Assembly: GCF_001905665.1 (NCBI RefSeq)
Contig: NZ_LIVX01000002.1
Location: forward strand, 197,420-261,419
Reading direction: 5' to 3'
Length of the DNA: 64,000 nucleotides
Origin: Streptomyces sp. CB02261
Lineage (GTDB): Bacteria > Actinomycetota > Actinomycetes > Streptomycetales > Streptomycetaceae
Shown: positions 17,284 through 24,897 of the stretch, one piece after another
Position numbering within the stretch: the first letter of the stretch is position 1
Layout of the letters: each line of letters starts with the position of its first letter
Position numbers and translations under genes: made by a program
Notes under the pieces: model-generated
The model's database searches: none
Seen by the model: only the letters and a program-made list of their open reading frames with translations
What the model was told of the DNA's origin: nothing

Positions 17284-17582
17284 TTCCGCTTTCCCGGGCG
17301 TTCTCCGGAGGCCGTACGGGGAGCCGACAGGCCCCCGCGGGGAGCTGACGGCACCCCGGCACCTTCCGCCTGGCAGCAACGTGACGGCCTCGGGAAACCG
17401 CCTGGTGAGCGGTGCGCGGCGGCCGGGCCCGCGGCGTGGCTCCTAACGGCCACGCGGTTGGCGCCAGCCGTTCTCCGGTGACAGGGCCCCCGCGGCCGGG
17501 CCAGTCTTGGACCCGTCGAAGCCGCCCGGCAGAGCCCCGGAGCGGCACCGGGGGAAGCCCCGGCCGACCCGCTCGGCACCGC

Positions 17583-17641
17583 CACGCCCGTCACGCCCGC
17601 CACCCGCCACGCCCGTCACGCCCGTCACCCGTCACGCCCGC
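17583..17641. repeat. 25-bp tandem repeat built from 9+9+7 bp subunits
   Basis: Units CACGCCCGT, CACGCCCGC and CACCCGC form a 25-bp block (17583-17607), repeated with three T/C changes at 17608-17632 and followed by a partial third copy to 17641. The array ends 23 bp before the ORF at 17665. Confidence 0.75.
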
Positions 17642-17664
17642 CTCGCAGGAAAGGCAGTACCGCC

Positions 17665-17868
17665 ATGCCCAGCAGCGCCCGTTTCGTCGCTTTCGTCCGC
17701 GTTCAGGTCCGCCCCGCCCTCGCCCTGCTCGTCCCGGCCGCCGCCGCTCTGACCCTCGTCCTCACCGCCCAGCCGGCGCCCGCCGGGGCAGCCGTCGTCA
17801 CCGCCGAGGACACGACCGCCCCGACCGCGCGGCCCACCAACAGCGACAACGGGTTCTCCTGGGGCTGA
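17665..17868 (+). CDS. Small secreted or membrane-anchored protein, possibly frameshifted
   Basis: 67 residues from ATG 17665 with a good ribosome site. It has a basic N-terminus, a hydrophobic stretch (ALALLVPAAAALTLVL) and Ala-x-Ala sites (PAPAGAAVV), so it could be exported, leaving a ~25-residue peptide ending NSDNGFSWG. Just past the stop, the -1 frame reads LLGLIVIYLVGIS, a second hydrophobic helix that has no start codon of its own. A one-base change near 17860-17867 would join both frames into a two-helix membrane protein. It heads the glycan block; no family recognised. Confidence 0.5.
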   Translation: MPSSARFVAFVRVQVRPALALLVPAAAALTLVLTAQPAPAGAAVVTAEDTTAPTARPTNSDNGFSWG

Positions 17869-17894
17869 TCGTCATCTACCTCGTCGGCATCTCG

Positions 17895-18170
17895 ATGAGG
17901 GCACCGGACGACGAACCCGCCCCGGACACCGACCCACCGGCCCCGTCCGCCGCCGCACTCGTCGAGACGCTGCACCGCGTCGCCCGTCCGCAGGACCGTT
18001 TCGAGTCCGCACGGGCGCTGGTCGTCGACCGGTCGGTCCGGCTCGCCCTGTACATCCGGGGCCCTGACGAGATCGAGGCCGTCGGCCACGCGCTGCTGCT
18101 CTGCCGGCGTCTCCTCGGCCACTCCCCCGAGCTCTCCCGCCACCGCATCGCGGACTTCCGGCTCCTCTGA
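17895..18170 (+). CDS. Small protein of unknown function
   Basis: 91 residues from ATG 17895 (MRAPDDEPAPDTDPPAP). No Shine-Dalgarno precedes this ATG, which lies inside what would be the end of a membrane helix in the same frame; translation may depend on coupling to, or frame fusion with, the ORF at 17665. The C-terminal part (VETLHRVARPQDRFESARALVVDRSVRLALYIRGPDEIEAVGHALL) looks like a small folded helical domain. Function unknown. Codon bias in this frame supports that it is translated. Confidence 0.45.
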   Translation: MRAPDDEPAPDTDPPAPSAAALVETLHRVARPQDRFESARALVVDRSVRLALYIRGPDEIEAVGHALLLCRRLLGHSPELSRHRIADFRLL

Positions 18171-18214
18171 AGCCTCCCCGCGAGATCCCCGCGCCACCAC
18201 CCCGAGGAACCCCC

Positions 18215-19261
18215 ATGCCCAGGGCCCGTCCCAGTGTGTCCGTCATCATCCCCAACTACAACTACGAGAAGACCCTCCGCGCCTGCCTGACCTCGGTCTT
18301 CGCCCAGAGCCACGCCCCGCTCGACGTCATCGTGGTCGACGACGCCAGCACCGACGGGTCCCGGGACATCGCCCGGGAGTTCGACGTCGTCCTGATCGCC
18401 AATCCCCACAACAGCGGCGTGTCCGCCGCCCGGAACCTGGGGGCCGCCGCCGCCCGCGGCGAGATCCTGTTCTTCCTGGACTCCGACACGGCGCTCCACC
18501 CCGAGGCCCTCGCGAACGCCGCCGACCTGCTCCGGGACGACCCCGGTCTGGGCTGCGTCCACGGCGTGCTCGACCCCGAACCGCTCTTCGACGACGGCCC
18601 CGTGGAGCGCTACCACGCCCTCCACGCCCACTTCTGGCGCCGCCGTGCCGTCGGCGAGGTCAGGACCGCCTTCTTCGCCCTCGGCGCGATCCGCAAGGAC
18701 GTCTTCGAGGCGACCGGCCCCTTCGACGAGAACCTCAGGGACTCGGAGGACGTCGAGTACAGCGGCCGCCTCGTCCGGACCCACCGCATCCTGATGACCG
18801 AGGCGATCCGCGGCCGGCACGACGACGTCGACCGGCTCGGGGACATGCTCAGCGAGCAGTACCGGCGTTCCCAACTGCTCATCGCGGCGCTCGGGCAGAT
18901 ACGGGACGGCGGCCTCACCGCCAACCGGCCGCTCGGCGTCCTGGCGGCCGCGCTCACCCTCCCCACCCTGGCGCTCGGCGCGCTCACGCCCTGGCTGCTG
19001 CTCGTCCCGGCCCTGTGCGCGCTCCTCTTCGTCTGCGCCGACCCGGGCCTGAGCCGGTTCGCGCTCCGGACGCGGGGGCCCGGATTCCTCCTGTACTTCA
19101 CCGCCGTCCACTTCGTGCTGCACCAGGCGATCGTGCTGGGCGCGGCGCGCGGCGCCGTCCGCCGGCTCACCGATCCGGACTTCGGGCCCGGCGCGCACCG
19201 CCGAGACGCGGACGTCCCGGGAGACCGCCCCGGAGCCGCCGCCCCCACGACCACCGGATGA
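18215..19261 (+). CDS. Family 2 glycosyltransferase with C-terminal membrane helices (copy A)
   Basis: 348 residues. The GT-A domain starts at once: VSVIIPNYNYEKTLRACLTSVFAQ, VIVVDDASTDGS, HNSGVSAARNLGAA, and FFLDSDTALHPEA with the metal-binding DSD; DFDENLRDSED-like sequence (FDENLRDSEDVEYSGRL) gives the ED of the acceptor site. After ~residue 240 there are two hydrophobic regions that would anchor it in the membrane. It should transfer a sugar from an NDP- or polyprenyl-phosphate donor to a membrane-associated acceptor. It is paralogous to the GT2 gene at 23824 in the same block. Donor and acceptor are unknown. Confidence 0.85.
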   Translation: MPRARPSVSVIIPNYNYEKTLRACLTSVFAQSHAPLDVIVVDDASTDGSRDIAREFDVVLIANPHNSGVSAARNLGAAAARGEILFFLDSDTALHPEALANAADLLRDDPGLGCVHGVLDPEPLFDDGPVERYHALHAHFWRRRAVGEVRTAFFALGAIRKDVFEATGPFDENLRDSEDVEYSGRLVRTHRILMTEAIRGRHDDVDRLGDMLSEQYRRSQLLIAALGQIRDGGLTANRPLGVLAAALTLPTLALGALTPWLLLVPALCALLFVCADPGLSRFALRTRGPGFLLYFTAVHFVLHQAIVLGAARGAVRRLTDPDFGPGAHRRDADVPGDRPGAAAPTTTG

Positions 19262-19307
19262 CCTCCGCCGTCCTCCTCCGTACGCCCCTCCCCCCAGGAG
19301 CCCGTTC

Positions 19308-20270
19308 ATGGCCACGCCCACGCTCACCGGCCCCCAGGCGCCGACGGCCCGCCCGCCGGCCTCCCGTCCTCCCAGTCGCCTCGCCGACCTCACCGCCCTC
19401 GTCCGCCCCGGACAGTGGACGAAGAACCTGGTCGTCGTCCCCCTCGGGCTGCTCGGCGCCCCCCGGCTCGACGCCGGAGCGCTCGCCGGGGCCGCGTCCG
19501 CGATCGGCGTCTTCACCCTCGCGTCCGCGCTGATCTACCTGGTCAACGACATCGGCGACCGTGACCGCGACCGCCGCCACCCGGAGAAGCGGCACCGGCC
19601 GATCGCCGCGGGGCGGATCGGGGTCGCCACCGCCGTCGCCTTCGCCACCGCCCTCGCCGTCCTCCTCGCGGCGACGGTCGCGCTGACGGTGTCGACCGGC
19701 ACGGCCTCGCCGGTCGACTGGTGGCCGGTCGCCGCGTACATCGCGCTCAACGCCGCGTACAGCAAAGGTCTCAAGCACGTCCCGCTGCTCGACGTCTTCA
19801 TCGTCGCCCTCGGTTTCGTCCTGCGGCTCACCCAGGGCTGCCTGGCTTCGGGGAACCCGGTGCCGAGCTGGCTCACGCTCTGCGTCCTCTCCCTCTGCCT
19901 GCTCCTCATCCTGGGCAAGCGGCGCCACGAGATGGCGGTCGGCGGCGTCCTGCACCGGCCCGCGCTGCGCGGCTACACCCTCGGCTTCCTCGACCAGCTG
20001 CTCGCGTTCACCGCGGTCCTCACGGCGGTCAGTTACGTCCTGCACGTGCAGGACAGCCCGGTCTTCGGCCCGCACGGTCCGCTGGTCGCGGTGCTCACCG
20101 CCCCGTTCGCGCTCTTCGGGCTCGCCCGCTACCTCCAGCTGCTGGTGGTCGACGCGGGCGGCGGCAACCCCTCCCGGGCCCTGTTCAGCGACCGGATGAC
20201 CGTCTCCAACGCCCTGCTCTGGTCGGCGCTGCTCGCCGGCGCGTGGCCGCTCAGCCACCTCGGCGCGTGA
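19308..20270 (+). CDS. UbiA-family prenyltransferase, decaprenyl-phosphate phosphoribosyltransferase-like
   Basis: 320 residues with about eight to nine membrane helices. The first conserved loop is LIYLVNDIGDRDRDRRHPEKRHRPIAAGRI; the NDxxDxxxDRxHPxKRxRPIA pattern is that of DPPR synthases (UbiA of mycobacteria), which move phosphoribose from PRPP to polyprenyl phosphate. The second loop contains NAAYSKGLKHVPLLDVFIVALGFVLR, also characteristic. A polyprenyl-phosphoryl-ribose product is therefore likely. The gene lies between a glycosyltransferase and a flippase-like gene, eight bases before the latter. An aromatic prenyltransferase role is less likely because of the HPxKRxRP loop. Confidence 0.8.
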   Translation: MATPTLTGPQAPTARPPASRPPSRLADLTALVRPGQWTKNLVVVPLGLLGAPRLDAGALAGAASAIGVFTLASALIYLVNDIGDRDRDRRHPEKRHRPIAAGRIGVATAVAFATALAVLLAATVALTVSTGTASPVDWWPVAAYIALNAAYSKGLKHVPLLDVFIVALGFVLRLTQGCLASGNPVPSWLTLCVLSLCLLLILGKRRHEMAVGGVLHRPALRGYTLGFLDQLLAFTAVLTAVSYVLHVQDSPVFGPHGPLVAVLTAPFALFGLARYLQLLVVDAGGGNPSRALFSDRMTVSNALLWSALLAGAWPLSHLGA

Positions 20271-20277
20271 GGCGGTC

Positions 20278-21309
20278 ATGACGACCACCGCCCCGGCCAC
20301 GGACCGGGCCCCCGACCCGACCGGCGCCACCGCGACCTCCCCGCCGGCCGCCGCCGGACCCGCCACCGCACCCCGCCGCGGCCCGCTCCGGCGCGCCCTC
20401 CCCGTCCTGTTCCCCGTCGCCGTCGTCACCGGCATCGGCTTCGCCCTGTACGGCCGGGCCGGCGAGCTCGCCGCCCTCGTCCTGCGGCCCGACTCCGTCC
20501 CGTACCTGCTCACCGCGCTCGCGGCCAACGCCCTGGCCGTCCTGCTCTCCATGACCACCTGGCGCACCCTCCTCGCCGATCTGGGGCCCGGCGTACCGGG
20601 CAGGACGGCGACCCGGATCTACTTCACCTCCTACCTCGGCAAGTACGTGCCGGGCGCCGTCTGGGGCGTCCTCGCGCAGCTGCGGATGGGCGGCGCCGCG
20701 GGGGTCCCGGCACCGGTCGTGCTCGCCGTCTTCCTGCTCAACCTGATCGTGGCCGTCCTCACCGGTCTCGCCGTCGGCCCCCTCGCCGCGCCCTGGACCC
20801 TCGGCGCGGAGGCCTGGTGGCTGGTGCTGCCGGGCGCCGTCACCCTCGCCTGGGCCGTCCGGCCCGGACTGCTGCACCACCTGGCCGCGTTCGCCGCCCG
20901 CCTCGCCCGGCGGCCCGCGCCGTCCACCCGGGCGAGCGACCGGGGCATGCGGCGGGCCCTCGCCTCCGCGACCGCCTCCTGGGCCGTCGGCGGCCTCCAC
21001 CTGTGGGCGCTCGCCGTGATGCTGGGCGCCCCGCCGCTGACCGCGCTGCCGGTCTGCGTCGGCGGCTTCGCCCTCGCCACGGCCGCCGCGAGCCTCGTGG
21101 TGGTGCTGCCGGACGGCTGGGGCGCCCGCGAGGCGCTGCTGCTCCTGGCCCTGACCGCCGTCCTGCCCTGGCAGGAGGCGACCGCCGTCGCCGTCGCCAG
21201 CCGGGTGGTCTGCACGCTCAGCGAGGTCCTCGTCGGGGGCGCCGCCCTGCTCCTGACCCTCCCCTCCCGCACCTCCGCCACCGAACCGACATCCCCTCCC
21301 ACACGTTAG
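20278..21309 (+). CDS. Flippase-like integral membrane protein (LPG_synthase_TM / UPF0104 family)
   Basis: 343 residues: a Pro/Ala-rich N-terminal ~40 residues, then about eight membrane helices. The sequence IYFTSYLGKYVPGAVWGVLAQLRM contains the LGKYxPG-type loop conserved in lysylphosphatidylglycerol-synthase membrane domains and in AglD-like lipid-sugar proteins; the late DGWGAREALLLLAL is the second family motif. Stand-alone members next to glycosyltransferases are thought to translocate polyprenyl-linked sugars. The gene starts seven bases after the UbiA gene. Confidence 0.75.
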   Translation: MTTTAPATDRAPDPTGATATSPPAAAGPATAPRRGPLRRALPVLFPVAVVTGIGFALYGRAGELAALVLRPDSVPYLLTALAANALAVLLSMTTWRTLLADLGPGVPGRTATRIYFTSYLGKYVPGAVWGVLAQLRMGGAAGVPAPVVLAVFLLNLIVAVLTGLAVGPLAAPWTLGAEAWWLVLPGAVTLAWAVRPGLLHHLAAFAARLARRPAPSTRASDRGMRRALASATASWAVGGLHLWALAVMLGAPPLTALPVCVGGFALATAAASLVVVLPDGWGAREALLLLALTAVLPWQEATAVAVASRVVCTLSEVLVGGAALLLTLPSRTSATEPTSPPTR

Positions 21310-21319
21310 GACCGCCCCC

Positions 21320-22750
21320 ATGCCCCCGCTGTACTCCGTCGACGACTGCGAGTCGCTGACGACCAAGCATGTCCACGGCCTGTACAAGGACCACGTCAAC
21401 AGGAGCCAGGTCTCCCTGATGACCTCGTTCGGCTTCGGCCAGGAGCTCGTCGCGAGCGCCGAGGGCGTCTGGATCACCCAGCGCGACGGCCGGCGCGTGC
21501 TCGACTTCACCGGCGGTGTCGGGGTCCTCAACCACGGCCACAACCACCCCCGGATCCTGGCCGCCCGGCAGCGCTTCCAGGAGCGCAGGAGCATGGAGGT
21601 CCACAAGACCTACTTCTCGCCGTACATCGCGGCCCTCGGCCACAACCTCGCGGAGCTGCTGCCCGGCGACCTGAGCATGTCGTTCTTCCCCAACTCCGGT
21701 GCGGAGGCGGTCGAGGGCGCGGTCAAGCTGGCGTACAAGTACCACGGCGGCCGGCGCTCCCGGGTGCTGCGGGCCGACATCTCCTTCCACGGCAAGCTCC
21801 TCGGCTCGGGCAGCCTCACCGGCCAGAACCAGTCCACCTTCCAGTTCCCCGGCATCCCGGGGGTGGAGATCTTCCGGTACGGGGACCTGGACTCGGTCCG
21901 GAAGCTGGTCGCCGCGCACCGCACCGCCTCGGGCGGGTCGGACGTGTACGCGATCCTCATCGAACCGCTGTCGGCGTCCACGATGAACGAGTGCTCGGAG
22001 GAGTTCCTGCGCGGGCTGCGGGAGCTGTGCACGGCCGAGGACATCGTGCTGCTCTTCGACGAGATCTACACCGGCTGGGGCAAGACCGGCACCCTCTTCC
22101 ACTTCATGCGGTACGAGGGCCTGGTCCCCGACATCCTCACCACCTCGAAGTCCTTCGGCGGCGGCAAGTCCTCCATCTCCGCGTTCGTCGCCCGTGAGCC
22201 CGTGTTCCGCAAGGCGTACGACAACCTCACGGACGCCCTGCTCCAGTCGACGTCGACCACCTACTACGGCTTCGGCGAGGAGGCGGTCACCGCCATCGAG
22301 GCGGTCAACGTGGCCGTCGAGGACGACTATCCGGCCCGCGCCCGGGACATCGAGCGGATCCTCGCGCCCGGCCTCGCGCGGATCGCCAAGGAGTACCCGG
22401 ACGTGGTGGCCGAGGTCCGTGGCCACGGCGCGCTGCACGGGGTCTTCCTGCACAAGGGCCCGAAGGTCCTGGAGCTGGTGACGAAGCTGGTGCCGGGCGC
22501 GATGACGAAGGACCCGCGGTTCCGCACCAAGCTCATCACCTCGTCGGTGGTCAACGCCCTCTACCGCGACCACGGGATCTACGCGTACTACACGCTCAAC
22601 GGCGACAACCCGCTGATGGTCGCCCCCTCGCTGGTCGCCGAGCCGCACGAGGTCGAGTTCTTCCTGGACGCCCTCGACAAGACCCTGGCCCAGGGCCTGC
22701 CCCGGCTGCTCACCCGTTTCGTCAAGGAGAAGGTGTCGTCGCTGTGGTAG
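21320..22750 (+). CDS. Class III PLP aminotransferase (diaminobutyrate/ornithine aminotransferase-like)
   Basis: 476 residues. Fold-type I class III features are present in order: GVWITQRDGRRVLDFTGGVGVLNHGHNHP, FFPNSGAEAVEGAVKLAYKYHGG, FDEIYTGWGKTGTLFHF (Asp for the PLP ring) and ILTTSKSFGGGKSS with the PLP lysine. It resembles EctB/diaminobutyrate-2-oxoglutarate aminotransferases but is longer at the C-terminus (LARLL-type tail RFVKEKVSSLW). In this setting it could aminate a keto-sugar or supply an amino-acid substituent; the substrate is not predictable. It overlaps the following epimerase gene by seven bases. Confidence 0.83.
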   Translation: MPPLYSVDDCESLTTKHVHGLYKDHVNRSQVSLMTSFGFGQELVASAEGVWITQRDGRRVLDFTGGVGVLNHGHNHPRILAARQRFQERRSMEVHKTYFSPYIAALGHNLAELLPGDLSMSFFPNSGAEAVEGAVKLAYKYHGGRRSRVLRADISFHGKLLGSGSLTGQNQSTFQFPGIPGVEIFRYGDLDSVRKLVAAHRTASGGSDVYAILIEPLSASTMNECSEEFLRGLRELCTAEDIVLLFDEIYTGWGKTGTLFHFMRYEGLVPDILTTSKSFGGGKSSISAFVAREPVFRKAYDNLTDALLQSTSTTYYGFGEEAVTAIEAVNVAVEDDYPARARDIERILAPGLARIAKEYPDVVAEVRGHGALHGVFLHKGPKVLELVTKLVPGAMTKDPRFRTKLITSSVVNALYRDHGIYAYYTLNGDNPLMVAPSLVAEPHEVEFFLDALDKTLAQGLPRLLTRFVKEKVSSLW

Positions 22751-23811
22751 AGCGCATCGTGGTGACCGGCGGCGCCGGCATGCTCGGTTCGACGCTGATC
22801 GACCGGCTCCTCGGCGACGGCCGGCAGGTGCACTGCGTGGACCTGCGGGCCCCGCGCACGGAGCACGAGAACCTGACCCACACCGTCTCGGACATCCGGG
22901 ACGCCGTCGCGATGAAGCGGGTCACGGCGGACACGGACGTGGTGGTGCACTGCGCGGCGGCCCTGCCCAGCTACCCCGCCGACACCATCCGTTCGGTGAT
23001 CGTCGGCGGTACGGAGGCGGTCCTGACGGCCGCCGAGGCGAACGCCGTGCCCCGGGTCGTCCACATCTCCTCGACCGCCGTCTACGGCCTGCCGAAGACG
23101 GTGCCCACCCCGGAGGAGTACCCCAGGGAGCCCGTCGACACGTACAGCGCCGCGAAGGCGGAGGCCGAGGAGGTCGCCGAGCGCTTCCGGGGCCGGGGGA
23201 CGTGCGTGCCGATCCTGCGGCCCAAGACCTTCCTCGGGCCGGGCCGGATGGGCCTGTTCGCGATGCTCTTCGAATGGGCCGAGGAGGGACGGAACTTCCC
23301 CGTCCTGGGCCGCGGCGACGTCCGCATCCAGATGTTCGACGTGGACGACCTGGTGGACGCGGTGGTGACCGCGATGGACGCGCCGGCCGAGCGCGCCGAC
23401 GACACGTTCAACCTCGGGGCCACCTCGTTCGGCACGATCCGCGAGGACTTCCAGGCCGTCCTGGACGCCGCCGGGCACGGCAAGCGCGTCCGCTCGCTGC
23501 CCGCCAGACCGGCCCTCGCCGCCCTCAGCCTGCTCCAGCGCAGCGGGCTCTCCCCGGTGTACGGACGGCTGCTCCACAAGCTGCTCGACGACAGCTTCGT
23601 CTCCACCGACAAGGCCCGGGACGTCCTCGGCTTCCGGCCGAAGCACTCCAACCAGGACGCGATCCTGCGCACCTTCGCCTGGTGGCGCGAGCAGCGGCGG
23701 GCCGCCGCCGCGCTCCCCGCCGGCGCCCGCCCCGCGAAGAAGAGCGAGGGCGTCACCAGTGTCGAACCGTGGCGGCAGGGAGCCCTCTCCCTCGCCAAGG
23801 TCCTCTTCTAG
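22744..23811 (+). CDS. NAD-dependent sugar epimerase/dehydratase (extended SDR)
   Basis: 355 residues from GTG 22744 inside the end of the aminotransferase gene. The Rossmann loop is VVTGGAGMLGSTLIDRLL (TGGxGxxG); HISSTAVYGLP and DTYSAAKAEAEEV hold the catalytic Ser/Thr and YxxxK (as YSAAK). The ~90-residue C-terminal part is the substrate-binding lobe. It may act on a nucleotide sugar, or on a polyprenyl-linked ribose, as DprE2 does in decaprenyl-phosphoryl-arabinose synthesis. The second idea is inference from the UbiA neighbour only. Confidence 0.83.
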   Translation: MVERIVVTGGAGMLGSTLIDRLLGDGRQVHCVDLRAPRTEHENLTHTVSDIRDAVAMKRVTADTDVVVHCAAALPSYPADTIRSVIVGGTEAVLTAAEANAVPRVVHISSTAVYGLPKTVPTPEEYPREPVDTYSAAKAEAEEVAERFRGRGTCVPILRPKTFLGPGRMGLFAMLFEWAEEGRNFPVLGRGDVRIQMFDVDDLVDAVVTAMDAPAERADDTFNLGATSFGTIREDFQAVLDAAGHGKRVRSLPARPALAALSLLQRSGLSPVYGRLLHKLLDDSFVSTDKARDVLGFRPKHSNQDAILRTFAWWREQRRAAAALPAGARPAKKSEGVTSVEPWRQGALSLAKVLF

Positions 23812-23823
23812 GAGCCACCCACC

Positions 23824-24897
23824 ATGTCCCCCACCACCGCCGGCGACCACCCCCTGGTCTCCGTCATCGTCCCCAACTACAACTACGGCCGCTCCATCGG
23901 CCTGTGCGTCGAGGCCGCCCTCGCCCAGACGTACCCGAACATCGAGGTCCTCGTCGTCGACGACTGCTCCACCGACGACTCCGCCGCGATCGCCGCGGCG
24001 GCCGGCGCCCGGGTGGTGTCCACCGGCGTCAACAGCGGGGTCGCGGTCGCCCGCAACCTCGGCGCCGCCCTCTCCTCGGGCGAGATCCTGGTCTTCCTCG
24101 ACTCCGACGTGGCCATGCACCCGGACGCCGTCGCGAAGTCGGTCGAACTGCTCGGCTCCGGACAGGGGTACGGGGCGATCTGCGGCACCTACGAGCCGGA
24201 GCCGCTGATCCGGGACAGCCTGATCGAGGAGTACCGCTCGCTCCAGCAGTACTACCTGCTGCTGAGGTCCGAGGGAGTCATCGACACCGTCCACACGGCG
24301 ATCCTGGCGATCCCCCGGCAGGTCTTCGACGAGGTCGGCCCGTTCAACCCGATCCTGCGGCACACCGAGGACCAGGACTACGGCCGCCGCATCTCGGAGC
24401 GCTACACGGTCCTCAGCTCCCTGGAGGTCCTCGGCCGGCACGACCACGACGACACCGTACGGATCGTCCTCGACAAGGTCTTCGCCCGTGCCCGGCTCGC
24501 CGTGCCGCTCATCCTGAGCCGCCGGGCGCTCCAGGGCGGCTTCGTCACCGGCCCGCGCGCGGGGGCGAGCCTCGCCGCGCCGCTGACGGTGGCCGCGCTC
24601 GCCGCGCCGCTGCTCTGGGGGGCCTGGTGGGCGCTGCTGCCGCTCGCCCTGTTCGGCCTCGGCGTGTGGGGCGATCTGGACATGTACCGGGTGGTGCGGC
24701 GGCACCGGGGGCGGGTGTTCCTCGGGTACTTCGTGGCCGTCAACTTCCTGGTGAACCTGACGGTGTGCGCGGCGATCGGGGTCGCGGGCGTGCAGTGGCT
24801 GTGCTCGAAGCGGTTCCGGCACCTGTACGACCCGCAGCCCCGGCCGGACCTTCCGGCGGCGACGGCCGGGGTGGCCGCGGGGGCCTCCCGTGGCTGA
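23824..24897 (+). CDS. Family 2 glycosyltransferase with C-terminal membrane helices (copy B)
   Basis: 357 residues. The order of motifs copies that of the GT2 at 18215: VSVIVPNYNYGRSIGLCVEAALAQ, VLVVDDCSTDDS, NSGVAVARNLGAALSSGEILVFLDSDVAMHPDA, then HTEDQDYGRRI as the ED-containing acceptor motif. Two hydrophobic hairpins follow residue 235. The two proteins are clearly paralogues with diverged acceptor regions, suggesting two successive transfers in one pathway. The stop overlaps the next gene by eight bases. Confidence 0.85.
   Translation: MSPTTAGDHPLVSVIVPNYNYGRSIGLCVEAALAQTYPNIEVLVVDDCSTDDSAAIAAAAGARVVSTGVNSGVAVARNLGAALSSGEILVFLDSDVAMHPDAVAKSVELLGSGQGYGAICGTYEPEPLIRDSLIEEYRSLQQYYLLLRSEGVIDTVHTAILAIPRQVFDEVGPFNPILRHTEDQDYGRRISERYTVLSSLEVLGRHDHDDTVRIVLDKVFARARLAVPLILSRRALQGGFVTGPRAGASLAAPLTVAALAAPLLWGAWWALLPLALFGLGVWGDLDMYRVVRRHRGRVFLGYFVAVNFLVNLTVCAAIGVAGVQWLCSKRFRHLYDPQPRPDLPAATAGVAAGASRG

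Larger units (their letters stand above)
17233..17664. other. 432-bp region between dasR and the first small ORF
   Basis: It contains the dasR terminator, about 300 bp with no recognisable gene, and the 25-bp tandem repeat described separately. A ribosome site (AGGAAAGG, about 17648-17655) precedes the ORF at 17665. I see no convincing promoter for the downstream block, although it must start here or just beyond. Confidence 0.5.

Noticed and set aside
17854..17868. Programmed -1 ribosomal frameshift between the two small ORFs
   Set aside because: TCCTGGGGCTGA has no canonical slippery heptamer; re-pairing of Trp tRNA after a -1 slip is poor. Mutation or sequencing error is more likely.
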